Source: Clusia tigrina (lineage: Eukaryota; Arthropoda; Insecta; Diptera; Clusiidae). Taken from it: DNA of 64,000 nucleotides. Shown in pieces: positions 1 through 11,179 of this stretch. Where the stretch lies: assembly GCA_920105625.2 (NCBI GenBank), contig OV050032.1, positions 107,802,542 through 107,866,541 on the forward strand. Reading direction: 5' to 3'. Each line of letters starts with the position of its first letter. The first letter of the stretch is position 1. Both the position numbers and the translations under genes were made by a program. Below the pieces are notes generated by a model, which was not told where the DNA came from, searched no databases, and saw only the letters and a list, made by a program, of their open reading frames with translations.

Positions 1-784
1 AAGCATTTGTATGTTGCAAACTTTGATAGGTGTAGGACGTACCGTAATGAAGTTAGGGCCATTTGAAGTCTTATCAGTGTTTGATTTGGGACTCAAGGGT
101 ATCATAGCTTTGAGCGATGGCCTAAATTGACAAGAGGCTCGAGTACTTTATTGTTACAAAATTTCAATGTTTTATGACGCTCCAGTAAAAAGTTACAAGC
201 ATTTGTATGTTGCAAACTTTGATAGGTGTAGGACGTACCGTAAAGAAGTTAGGGCCATTTGAAGTTTTATCAGTGTTTGATTTGGGACTCAAGGGTAGCA
301 TAGCTTTGAGCGATGGCTTAAATTGACAAGAGGCTCGAGTACTTCATTGTTACAAAATTTCAAGGTTTTATGACGCTCCAGTAAAAAGTTACAAGCATTT
401 GTATGTTGCAAACTTTGATAGGTGTAGGACGTACCGTAATGAAGTTAGGGCCATTTGAAGTCTTATCAGTGTTTGATTTGGGACTCAAGGGTAGCATAGC
501 TTTGAGCGATGGCCTAAATTGACAAGAGGCTCGAGTACTTTATTGTTACAAAATTTCAATGTTTTATGACGCTCCAGTAAAAAGTTACAAGCATTTGTAT
601 GTTGCAAACTTTGATAGGTGTAGGACGTACCGTAAAGAAGTTAGGGCCATTTGAAGTTTTATCAGTGTTTGATTTGGGACTCAAGGGTAGCATAGCTTTG
701 AGCGATTTCTTAAATTGACAAGAGGCTCGAGTACTTCATTGTTACAAAATTTCAAGGTTTTATGACGCTCCAGTAAAAAGTTAC
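1..784 (+). repeat. Two copies of a 392-bp dimer unit
   Basis: Monomers 1 and 3 (from 1 and 393) share GTAATGAAG, the AAGTCTTATC variant, CTTTATTG and TTTCAATG. Monomers 2 and 4 (from 197 and 589) share GTAAAGAAG, AAGTTTTATC, CTTCATTG and TTTCAAGG. The two 392-bp copies differ at only two sites I could find: GTATCATAG against GTAGCATAG near 110/502, and GATGGCTTA against GATTTCTTA near 313/705. This alternating dimer reappears at several places in the first 20 kb (for example around 3.3-4.1, 12.3-12.9, 15.3-15.9 and 19.4-20.0 kb) and nowhere later. It looks like an older amplification unit since broken up by longer duplications. Confidence 0.85.
197..392 (+). repeat. Representative complete monomer with internal landmarks
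   Basis: This typical full-length unit shows the landmarks used in the other entries; positions are within the monomer. A TTGCAA palindrome lies at about 14-19. GGACGTACCG lies at about 35-44, followed by TTAGGG at 53-58. The sequence then reads either GGGCCATTTG or GGGGCGTTTG, a main subtype difference. GGGACTCAAGG or GGGACTCTAGG follows near 87-97, and GAGCGATGG near 112-120. CTCGAG (138-143) overlaps AGTACT (142-147). An A-rich segment, AGTAAAAAGTTAC, closes the unit at 184-196. Composition of the consensus is 58 A, 63 T, 48 G and 27 C, with five CpG sites. Confidence 0.95.
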
Positions 785-1319
785 AAGCATTTGTATGTTG
801 CAAACTTTGATAGGTGTAGGACGTACCGTAAAGAAGTTAGGGGCGTTTGAAGTTTTATCAGTATTTGATTTGGGACTCAAGGGTAGTATAGCTTTGAGCG
901 ATGGCCTAAATTGACAAGAGGCTCGAGTACTTTATTGTTACAAAATTTCAATGTTTTATGACGCTCCAGTAAAAAGTTACAAGCATTTGTATGTTGCAAA
1001 CTTTGATAGGTGTAGGAGATACCGTAAAGAAGTTAGGGGCGTTTGAAGTTTTATCAGTGTTTGATTTGGGACTCTAGGGTAGCACAGCTTTGAGCGATGG
1101 CTTAAATTGACAAGACGCTCGGATACTTTATTGTTACAAAATTTCAAGGTTTTATGACGCTCCAGTAAAAAGTTACAAGCATTTGTATGCTACAAACTTT
1201 GAGAGGTGTAGGACGTACCGTAAAGAAGTTAGGGCCATTTGAAGTTTTATCAGTGTTTGATTTGGGACTCAAGGGTAGCATAGCTTTGAGCGATGGCCTA
1301 AATTGACAAGAGGCTCGAG

Positions 1320-1930
1320 TACTTTATTGTTATAAAATTTCAAGGTCTTATGACGCTCCAGTAAAAAGTTACGAGCATTTGTATGTTGCAAACTTTGATA
1401 GGTGTAGGACGTACCGTAAAGCAGTTAGGGCCATTTGAAGTTTTATCAGTGTTTGATTTGGGACTCAAGGGTAGCATAGCTTTTAGCGATGTCCTAAATT
1501 GACAAGAGGTTCGAGTACTTCATTGTTACAAAATTTCAAGGTTTTATGACGCTCCAGTAAAAAGTTACAAGCATTTGTATGTTGCAAACTTTGATAGGTG
1601 TAGGACGTACCGTAAAGAAGTTAGGGGCGTTTGAAGTTTTATCAGTGTTTGATTTGGGACTCAAGGGTAGCATAGCATTGAGCGATGGCCTAAATTGACA
1701 AGAGGCTCGAGTACTTTATTGTTACAAAATTTCAAGGTTTTATGACGCTCCAGTAAAAAGTGACAAGCATTTGTATGTTGCAAACTTTGATAGGTGTAGG
1801 ACGTACCGTATAGAAGTTTGGGCAATTTGAAGTTTTATCAGTGTTTGATTTGGGACTCTAGGGTAGCATAGCTTTGAGCGATGGCGTAAATTGACAAGAG
1901 GCTCGAGTATTTCATTGTTACAAATATTCA
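1320..1930 (+). repeat. Duplicated block, copy 1 of 3 (ACGAGCATTTG marker)
   Basis: The block carries a distinctive string of variants: ACGAGCATTTG, GTAAAGCAG, GATGTCCTAAATTG with GGTTCGAG, AGCATTGAGCG, and GGCGTAAATTG with GAGTATTTCATTG. The same string, in the same order, is found 980 bp (5 monomers) downstream and again 3,520 bp downstream. The last offset is 18 monomers minus an 8-bp deletion at about 4,636. This copy alone also has AGTTTGGGCAATTTG and ACAAATATTC near 1,815-1,930; that monomer type recurs at 6.85 and 7.63 kb. Confidence 0.85.
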
Positions 1931-2299
1931 AGGTTTTATGACGCTCCAATAAAAAGTTAGAAGCATTTGTATGTTGCAAACTTTGATAGGTGTAGGACGT
2001 ACCGTAATGAAGTTAGGGCCATTTTAAGTCTTACCAGTGTTTGATTTGGGACTCAAGGGTAGCATAGCTTTGAGCGATGGCCTAAATTGACAAGAAGCTC
2101 GAGTACTTTATTGTTACAAAATTTCAAGGTTTTATGACGCTCCAGTAAAAAGTTACAAGCATTTGTATGTTGCAAACTTTGATAGGTGTAGGACGTACCG
2201 TAAAGAAGTTACGGCCATTTGAAGTTTTATCAGTGTTTGATTTGGGACTCAAGGGTAGCATAGCTTTGAGCGATGGCCTAAATTGACAAGAGGCTCGAG

Positions 2300-3600
2300 T
2301 ACTTTATTGTTACAAAATTTCAAGGTTTTATGACGCTCCAGTAAAAAGTTACGAGCATTTGTATGTTGCAAACTTTGATAGGTGTAGGACGTACCGTAAA
2401 GCAGTTAGGGCCATTTGAAGTTTTATCAGTGTTTGATTTGGGACTCAAGGGTAGCATAGCTTTGAGCGATGTCCTAAATTGACAAGAGGTTCGAGTACTT
2501 CATTGTTACAAAATTTCAAGGTTTTATGACGCTCCAGTAAAAAGTTACAAGCATTTGTATGTTGCAAACTTTGATAGGTGTAGGACGTACCGTAAAGAAG
2601 TTAGGGGCGTTTGAAGTTTTATCAGTGTTTGATTTGGGACTCAAGGGTAGCATAGCATTGAGCGATGGCCTAAATTGACAAGAGGCTCGAGTACTTTATT
2701 GTTACAAAATTTCAAGGTTTTATGACGCTCCAGTAAAAAGTTACAAGCATTTGTATGTTGCAAACTTTGATAGGTGTAGGACGTACCGTATAGAAGTTAG
2801 GGCCATTTGAAGTTTTATCAGTGTTTGATTTGGGACTCTAGGGTGGCATAGCTTTGAGCGATGGCGTAAATTGACAAGAGGCTCGAGTATTTCATTGTTA
2901 CAAAATTTCAAGGTTTTATGACGCTTCAGTAAAAAGTTACAAGCATTTGTATGTTGCAAACTTTGATAGGTGTAGGACATACCGTAAAGAAGTTAGGGCC
3001 ATTTGAAGTTTTAACAGTGTCTGACTTGGGACTCAAGGGTAGCATAGCTTTGAGCGATAGCTTAAATTGGCAAGAGGCTCGAGTACTTTATTGTTACAAA
3101 ATTTCAAGGTTTTATGACGCTCCAGTAAAAAGTTACAAGCATTTGTATGTTGCAAACTTTGATAGGTGTAGGACGTACCGTATAGAAGTTAGGGCCATTT
3201 CAAGTTTTATCAGTGTTTGATTTGGGACTCAAGGGTAGCATAGCTTTGAGCGATGGCTTAAATTGACAAGAGGCTCGAGTACTTCATTGTTACAAAATTT
3301 CAAGGTTTTATGACGCTCCAGTAAAAAGTTACAAGCATTTGTATGTTGCAAACTTTGATAGGTGTAGGACGTACCGTAATGAAGTTAGGGCCATTTGAAG
3401 TCTTATCAGTGTTTGATTTGGGACTCAAGGGTAGCATAGCTTTGAGAGATGGCCTAAATTGACAAGAGGCTCGAGTACTTTATTGTTACAAAATTTCAAT
3501 GTTTTATGACGCTCCAGTAAAAAGTTACAAGCATTTGTATGTTGCAAACTTTGATAGGTGTAGGACGTACCGTAAAGAAGTTAGGGCCATTTGAAGTTTT
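2300..3600 (+). repeat. Duplicated block, copy 2 of 3; pairs with 4,840-6,140
   Basis: This block repeats the marker string of the copy at 1.32-1.93 kb and then continues into further shared variants: AACAGTGTCTGA near 3,013, AAATTGGCAAG near 3,064, and GCCATTTCAAG near 3,195. All of these recur 2,540 bp later, which is 13 monomers minus the 8-bp deletion at about 4,636. The match breaks down just after 3,600, where this copy reads GGCCTAAATTG and the partner reads GGCTTAAATTG. Confidence 0.88.
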
Positions 3601-4635
3601 ATCAGTGTTTGATTTGGGACTCAAGGGTAGCATAGCTTTGAGCGATGGCCTAAATTGACAAGAGGCTCGAGTACTTTATTGTTACAAAATTTCAAGGTTT
3701 TATGACGCTCCAGTAAAAAGTTACAAGCATTTGTAAGTTGCAAACTTTGATAGGTGTAGGACGTACCGTAATGAAGTTAGGGCCATTTGAAGTCTTATCA
3801 GTGTTTGATTTGGGACTCAAGGGTAGCATAGCTTTGAGCGATGGCCTAAATTGACAAGAGGCTCGAGTACTTTATTGTTACAAAATTTCAATGTTTTATG
3901 ACGCTCCAGTAAAAAGTTACAAGCATTTGTATGTTGCAAACTTTGATAGGTGTAGGACGTACCGTAAAGAAGTTAGGGCCATTTGAAGTTTTATCAGTGT
4001 TTGATTTGGGACTCAAGGGTAGCATAGCTTTGAGCGATGGCTTAAATTGACAAGAGGCTCGAGTACTTCATTGTTACAAAATTTCAAGGTTTTATGACGC
4101 TCCAGTAAAAAGTTACAAGCATTTGTATGTTGCAAACTTTGATAGGTGTAGGACGTACCGTAAAGAAGTTAGGGGCGTTTGAAGTTTTATCAGTGTTTGA
4201 TTTGGGACTCAAGGGTAGTATAGCTTTGAGCGATGGCCTAAATTGACAAGAGGCTCGAGTACTTTATTGTTACAAAATTTCAATGTTTTATGACGCTCCA
4301 GTAAAAAGTTACAAGCATTTGTATGTTGCAAACTTTGATAGGTGTTGGACATACCGTAAAGAACTTAGGGGCGTTTGAAGTTTTATCAGTGTTTGATTTG
4401 GGACTCTAGGGTAGCACAGCTTTGAGCGATGGCTTAAATTGACAAGACGCTCGGATACTTTATTGTTACAAAATTTCAATGTTTTATGACGCTCCAGTAA
4501 AAAGTTACAAGCATTTGTATGTTGCAAACTTTGATAGGTGTAGGACATACCGTAAAGAAGTTAGGGGCGTTTGAAGTTTTATCAGTGTTTGATTTGAGTC
4601 TCTAGGGTAGCACAGCTTTGAGCGATGGCTTAAAT

Positions 4636-4637
4636 TC
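4636..4637. other. Private 8-bp deletion in one monomer
   Basis: The monomer here reads TTAAATTCTTCGGATAC where its neighbours read TTAAATTGACAAGACG followed by CTCGGATAC. It is 8 bp short, with one or two substitutions at the junction. The deletion fixes the offset between the flanking duplicated blocks at 2,540 instead of 2,548 bp. I found it nowhere else in the window, so it was not copied within the 64 kb. Confidence 0.85.
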
Positions 4638-4839
4638 TTCGGATACTTTATTGTTACAAAATTTCAAGGTTTTATGACGCTCCAGTAAAAAGTTACAAGC
4701 ATTTGTATGCTACAAACTTTGAGAGGTGTAGGACGTACCGTAAAGAAGTTAGGGCCATTTGAAGTTTTATCAGTGTTTGATTTGGGACTCAAGGGTAGCA
4801 TAGCTTTGAGCCATGGCCTAAATTGACAAGAGGCTCGAG

Positions 4840-6140
4840 TACTTTATTGTTATAAAATTTCAAGGTTTTATGACGCTCCAGTAAAAAGTTACGAGCATTT
4901 GTATGTTGCAAACTTTGATAGGTGTAGGACGTACCGTAAAGCAGTTAGGGCCATTTGAAGTTTTATCAGTGTTTGATTTGGGACTCAAGGGTAGCATAGC
5001 TTTGAGCGATGTCCTAAATTGACAAGAGGTTCGAGTACTTCATTGTTACAAAATTTCAAGGTTTTATGACGCTCCAGTAAAAAGTTACAAGCATTTGTAT
5101 GTTGCAAACTTTGATAGGTGTAGGACGTACCGAAAAGAAGTTAGGGGCGTTTGAAGTTTTATCAGTGTTTGATTTGGGACTCAAGGGTAGCATAGCATTG
5201 AGCGATGGCCTAAATTGACAAGAGGCTCGAGTACTTTATTGTTACAAAATTTCAAGGTTTTATGACGCTCCAGTAAAAAGTTACAAGCATTTGTATGTTG
5301 CAAACTTTGATAGGTGTAGGACGTACCGTATAGAAGTTAGGGCCATTTGAAGTTTTATCAGTGTTTGATTTGGGACTCTAGGGTGGCATAGCTTTGAGCG
5401 ATGGCGTAAATTGACAAGAGGCTCGAGTATTTCATTGTTACAAAATTTCAAGGTTTTATGACGCTTCAGTAAAAAGTTACAAGCATTTGTATGTTGCAAA
5501 CTTTGATAGGTGTAGGACATACCGTAAAGAAGTTAGGGCCATTTGAAGTTTTAACAGTGTCTGATTTGGGACTCAAGGGTAGCATAGCTTTGAGCGATAG
5601 CTTAAATTGGCAAGAGGCTCGAGTACTTTATTGTTACAAAATTTCAAGGTTTTATGACGCTCCAGTAAAAAGTTACAAGCATTTGTATGTTGCAAACTTT
5701 GATAGGTGTAGGACGTACCGTATAGAAGTTAGGGCCATTTCAAGTTTTATCAGTGTTTGATTTGGGACTCAAGGGTAGCATAGCTTTGAGCGATGGCTTA
5801 AATTGACAAGAGGCTCGAGTACTTCATTGTTACAAAATTTCAAGGTTTTATGACGCTCCAGTAAAAGTTACAAGCATTTGTATGTTGCAAACTTTGATAG
5901 GTGTAGGACGTACCGTAATGAAGTTAGGGCCATTTGAAGTCTTATCAGTGTTTGATTTGGGACTCAAGGGTAGCATAGCTTTGAGCGATGGCCTAAATTG
6001 ACAAGAGGCTCGAGTACTTTATTGTTACAAAATTTCAATGTTTTATGACGCTCCAGTAAAAAGTTACAAGCATTTGTATGTTGCAAACTTTGATCGGTGT
6101 AGGACGTACCGTAAAGAAGTTAGGGCCATTTGAAGTTTTA
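4840..6140 (+). repeat. Duplicated block, copy 3 of 3; pairs with 2,300-3,600
   Basis: This is the downstream partner at offset 2,540 bp. It carries the same ACGAGCATTTG, GTAAAGCAG, GGTTCGAG, AACAGTGTCTGA and AAATTGGCAAG variants. Private differences include ACCGAAAAGAAG near 5,130 (upstream copy ACCGTAAAGAAG), GTCTGATTT near 5,560 (upstream copy GTCTGACTT), and a 1-bp deletion in the A-run at about 5,866 that shifts later offsets to 2,539. Confidence 0.88.
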
Positions 6141-6539
6141 TCAGTGTTTGATTTGGGACTCAAGGGTAGCATAGCTTTGAGCGATGGCTTAAATTGACAA
6201 GAGGCTCGAGTACTTCATTGTTACAAAATTTCAAGGTTTTATGACGCTCCAGTAAAAAGTTACAAGCATTTGTATGTTGCAAACTTTGATAGGTGTAAGA
6301 CGTACCGTAATGAAGTTAGGGCCATTTGAAGTCTTATCAGTGTTTGATTTGGGACTCAAGGGTAGCATAGCTTTGAGCGATAGCCTAAATTGACAAGAGG
6401 CTCGAGTACTTTATTGTTACAAAATTTCAATGTTTTATGACGCTCCAGTAAAAAGTTACAAGCATTTGTATGTTGCAAACTTTGATAGGTGTAGGACGTA
6501 CCGTAAAGAAGTTAGGGGCGTTTGAAGTTTTATCAGTGT

Positions 6540-7323
6540 TTGATTTGGGACTCAAGGGTAGTATAGCTTTGAGCGATGGCCTAAATTGACAAGAGGCTCG
6601 AGTACTTCATTGTTACAAAATTTCAAGGTTTTATGACGCTCCAGTAAAAAGTTACAAGCATTTGTATGTTGCAAACTTTGATAGGTGTAGGACGTACCGT
6701 AAAGAAGTTAGGGGCGTTTGAAGTTTTATCAGTGTTTGATTTGGGACTCAAGGGTAGTATAGCTTTGAGCGATGGCCTAAATTGACAAGAGGCTCGAGTA
6801 CTTTATTGTTACAAAATTTCAATGTTTTATGACGCTCCAGTAAAAAGTTACAAGCATTTGTATGTTGCAAACTTTGATAAGTGTAGGACGTACCGTAAAG
6901 AAGTTAGGGCAATTTGAAGTTTTATCAGTGTTTGATTTGGGACTCTAGGGTAGCATAGCTTTGAGCGATGGCGTAAATTGACAAGAGGCTCGAGTATTTC
7001 ATTGTTACAAATATTCAAGGTTTTATGACGCTCCAATAAAAAGTTACAAGCATTTGTATGTTGCAAACTTTGATAGGTGTAGGACGTACCGTAAAGAAGT
7101 TAGGGCCATTTGAAGTTTTATCAGTGTTTGATTTGGGACTCAAGGGTAGCATAGCTTTGAGCGATGGCCTAAATTGACAAGAGGCTCGAGTACTTTATTG
7201 TTACAAAATTTCAAGGTTTTATGACGCTCCAGTAAAAAGTTACAAGCATTTGTATGTTGCAAACTTTGATAGGTGTAGGACGTACGGTAAAGCAGTTAGG
7301 GCCATTTGAAGTTTTATCAGTGT
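6540..7323 (+). repeat. 784-bp tetramer unit, copy 1
   Basis: Four monomers (784 bp) are followed directly by a second copy. Shared markers are GGTAGTATAGC with CTTCATTG near 6,558-6,610, GATAAGTGTAGG near 6,876, GGGCAATTTG near 6,907, GGCGTAAATTG near 6,970 and ACAAATATTC near 7,006. The two copies stay alike over about 700 bp; later substitutions such as GTACGGTAAAGCAG near 7,283 set the unit ends apart. Confidence 0.85.
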
Positions 7324-8025
7324 TTGATTTGGGACTCAAGGGTAGTATAGCTTTGAGCGATGGCCTAAATTGACAAGAGGCTCGAGTACTTCATTGTTAC
7401 AAAATTTCAAGGTTTTATGACGCTCCAGTAAAAAGTTACAAGCATTTGTATGTTGCAAACTTTGATAGGTGTAGGACGTACCGTAAAGAAGTTAGGGGCG
7501 TTTGAAGTTTTATCAGTGTTTGATTTGGGACTCAAGGGTAGTATAGCTTTGAGCGATGGCCTAAATTGACAAGAGGCTCGAGTACTTTATTGTTACAAAA
7601 TTTCAATGTTTTATGACGCTCCAGTAAAAAGTTACAAGCATTTGTATGTTGCAAACTTTGATAAGTGTAGGACGTACCGTAAAGAAGTTAGGGCAATTTG
7701 AAGTTTTATCAGTGTTTGATTTGGGACTCTAGGGTAGCATAGCTTTGAGCGATGGCGTAAATTGACAAGAGGCTCGAGTATTTCATTGTTACAAATATTC
7801 AAGGTTTTATGACGCTCCAATAAAAAGTTACAAGCATTTGTATGTTGCAAACTTTGATAGGTGTAGGACGTACCGTAAAGAAGTTAGGGCCATTTGAAGT
7901 TTTATCAGTGTTTGATTTGGGACTCAAGGGTAGCATAGCTTTGAGCGATGGCCTAAATTGACAAGAGGCTCGAGTACTTTATTGTTACAAAATTTCAAGG
8001 TTTTATGACGCTCCAGTAAAAAGTT
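7324..8025 (+). repeat. 784-bp tetramer unit, copy 2 (partial)
   Basis: This is the second tandem copy at offset 784 bp, with GATAAGTGTAGG near 7,660 and ACAAATATTC near 7,790. The match ends close to 8,026, where this copy switches to the ACGAGCATTTG and GTAAAGCAG variants that belong to the block family of 1.3-6 kb. The exchange point therefore lies within one monomer. Confidence 0.82.
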
Positions 8026-8239
8026 ACGAGCATTTGTATGTTGCAAACTTTGATAGGTGTAGGACGTACCGTAAAGCAGTTAGGGCCATTTGAAGTTTTA
8101 TCAGTGTTTGATTTGGGACTCAAGGGTAGCATAGCTTTGAGCGATGTCCTAAATTGACAAGAGGTTCGAGTACTTCATTATTACAAAATTTCAAGGTTTT
8201 ATGACGCTCCAGTATAAAGTTACAAGCATTTGTATGTTG

Positions 8240-9790
8240 CAAACTTTGATAGTTGTAGGACGTACCCTAAAGAAGTTAGTGGCGTTTGAAGTTTTATCAG
8301 TGTTTGATTTGGGACTCAAGGGTAGCATAGCATTGAGCGATGGCCTAAATTGACAAGAGGCTCGAGTACTTTATTGTTACAAAATTTCAAGGTTTTATGA
8401 CGCTCCAGTAAAAAGTTACAAGCATTTGTATGTTGCAAACTTTGATAGGTGTAGGACGTACCGTATAGAAGTTAGGGCCATTTGAAGTTTTATCAGTGTT
8501 TGATTTGGGACTCTAGGGTGGCATAGCTTTGAGCGATGGCGTAAATTGACAAGAGGCTCGAGTACTTTATTGTTACAAAATTTCAAGGTTTTATGACGCT
8601 CCAGTAAAAAGTTACGAGCATTTGTATGTTGCAAACTTTGATAGGTGTAGGACGTACCGTAAAGCAGTTAGGGCCATTTGAAGTTTTATCAGTGTTTGAT
8701 TTGGGACTCAAGGGTAGCATAGCTTTGAGCGATGTCCTAAATTGACAAGAGGTTCGAGTACTTCATTGTTACAAAATTTCAAGGTTTTATGACGCTCCAG
8801 TAAAAAGTTACAAGCATTTGTATGTTGCAAACTTTGATAGGTGTAGGACGTACGGTAAAGCAGTTAGGGCCATTTGAAGTTTTATCAGTGTTTGATTTGG
8901 GACTCAAGGGTAGCATAGCTTTGAGCGATGTCCTAAATTGACAAGAGGTTCGAGTAATTCATTGTTACAAAATTTCAAGGTTTTATGACGCTCCAGTAAA
9001 AAGTTACAAGCATTTGTATGTTGCAAACTTTGATAGGTGTAGGACATACCGTAAAGAAGTTAGGGCCATTTGAAGTTTTAACAGTGTCTGATTTGGGACT
9101 CAAGGGTAGCATAGCTTTGAGCGATAGCTTAAATTGGCAAGAGGCTCGAGTACTTTATTGTTACAAAATTTCAAGGTTTTATGACGCTCCAGTAAAAAGT
9201 TACAAGCATTTGTATGTTGCAAACTTTGATGGGTGTAGGACGTACCGTATAGAAGTTAGGGCCATTTCAAGTTTTATCAGTGTTTGATTTGGGACTCAAG
9301 GGTAGCATAGCTTTGAGCGATGGCTTAAATTGACAAGAGGCTCGAGTACTTCATTGTTACAAAATTTCAAGGTTTTATGACGCTCCAGTAAAAAGTTACA
9401 AGCATTTGTATGTTGCAAACTTTGATAGGAGTAGGACGTACCGTAATGAAGTTAGGGCCATTTGAAGTCTTATCAGTGTTTGATTTGGGACTCAAGGGTA
9501 GCATAGCTTTGAGCGATGGCCTAAATTGACAAGAGGCTCGAGTACTTTATTGTTACAAAATTTCAATGTTTTATGACGCTCCAGTAAAAAGTTACAAGCA
9601 TTTGTATGTTGCAAACTTTGATAGGTGTAGGTCGTTCCGTAAAGAAGTTAGGGCCATTTGAAGTTTTATCAGTGTTTGATTTGGGACTCAAGGGTAGCAT
9701 AGCTTTGAGCGATGGCTTAAATTGACAAGAGGCTCGAGTACTTCATTGTTACAAAATTTCAAGGTTTTATGACGCTCCAGTAAAAAGTTA
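8240..9790 (+). repeat. Eight-monomer block, copy 1; pairs with 11,180-12,730
   Basis: A run of about eight monomers recurs 2,940 bp later, exactly 15 monomers, with no net indel between. Markers are GATAGTTGTAGG with ACCCTAAAG and GTTAGTGGCG at 8,250-8,285, the CTCTAGGGTGGC monomer near 8,512, ACGAGCATTTG near 8,615, AACAGTGTCTGA near 9,080, AAATTGGCAAG near 9,130 and GCCATTTCAAG near 9,263. Private changes in this copy include GATGGGTGTAGG near 9,229, GATAGGAGTAGG near 9,424 and GGTCGTTCCG near 9,630. Confidence 0.87.
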
Positions 9791-10059
9791 CAAGCATTTG
9801 TATGTTGCCAACTTTGATAGGTGTAGGACGTACCGTAAAGAAGTAAGGGGCGTTTGAAGTTTTATCAGTGTTTGATTTGGGACTCTAGGGTAGCACAGCT
9901 TTGAGCGATGGCCTAAATTGACAAGAGGCTCGAGTACTTTATTGTTACAAAATTGCAAGGTTTTATTACGCTCCAGTAAAAAGTTACAAGCATTTGTATG
10001 TTGCAAACTTTGATTGGTGTAGGACGTACCGTATAGAAGTTAGGGCCATTTGAAGTTTT

Positions 10060-10820
10060 ATCAGTGTCTGATTTGGGACTCAAGGGCAGCATAGCTTTGA
10101 GCGATGGCTTAAATTGATAAGAGGCTCGGGTACTTTATTGTTACAAAATTTCAAGGTTTTATGACGCTCCAGTAAAAAGTTACAAGCATTTGTATGTTGC
10201 AAACTTTGATAGGTGTAGGACGTACCGTAAAGAAGTTAGGGGCGTTTGAAGTTTTATCAGTGTTTGATTTGGGACTCAAGGGTAGCATAGCTTTGAGCGA
10301 TGGCTTAAATTGACAAGAGGCTCGAGTACTTCATTGTTACAAAATTTCAAGGTTTTATGACGCTCCAGTAAAAAGTTACAAGCATTTGTATGTTGAAAAC
10401 TTTGATAGGTGTAGGACGTACCGTAAAGAAGTTTGGGGCGTTTGAAGTTTTATCAGTGTTTGATTTGGGACTCAAGGGTAGCATAGCTTTGAGCGATGGC
10501 CTAAATTGACAAAAGGCTCGAGTACTTTATTGTTACAAAATTTCAATGTTTTATGACGCTCCAGTAAAAAGTTACAAACATTTGTATGTTGCAAACTTTG
10601 ATAAGTGTAGGACGTACCGTAAAGAAGTTAGGGCCATTTGAAGTTTTATCAGTGTTTGATTTGGGACTCAAGGGTAGCATAGCTTGGAGCGATGGCTTAA
10701 ATTGACAAGAGGCTCGAGTACTTCATTGTTACAAAATTTCAAGGTTCTATGACGCTCCAGTAAAAAGTTACAAGCATTTGTATGTTGCAAACTTTGATAG
10801 GTGTAGGACGTACCGTAAAG
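10060..10820 (+). repeat. Four-monomer block, copy 1 of 4 (GGGCAGCATAG and GTTGAAAAC markers)
   Basis: The markers run in order: GTGTCTGATTTG, CAAGGGCAGCATAG, AAATTGATAAGAGG, GTTGAAAACTTTG (about 10,395), CAAAAGGCTCG, ACAAACATTTG, GATAAGTG, GCTTGGAGCG and GGTTCTATGAC. The same order follows 3,136 bp downstream (16 monomers), and related versions are at about 16.13 and 20.25 kb inside the 21-monomer units. This is therefore the earliest copy in the window of a block later absorbed into the larger unit. Confidence 0.85.
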
Positions 10821-11179
10821 AAGTTAGGGCCATTTGAAGTTTTATCAGTGTTTGATTTGGGACTCTAGGGTAGCATAGCTTTGAGCGATGGCCTAAATTG
10901 ACAAGAGGCTCTAGTACTTGATTGTTACAAAATTTCAAGGTTTTATGACGCTCCAGTAAAAAGTTACAAGCATTTGTATGTTGCAAACTTTGATTGGTGT
11001 AGGACGTACCGTAAAGAAGTTAGGGCCATTTGAAGTTTTATCAGTGTTTGATTTGGGACTCAAGGGTAGCATAGCTTTGACCGATGGCCTAAATTGACAA
11101 GAGGCTCGAGTACTTTATTGTTACAAAATTTCAAGGTTTTATGACGCTCCAGTAAAAAGTTACAAGCATTTGTATGTTG

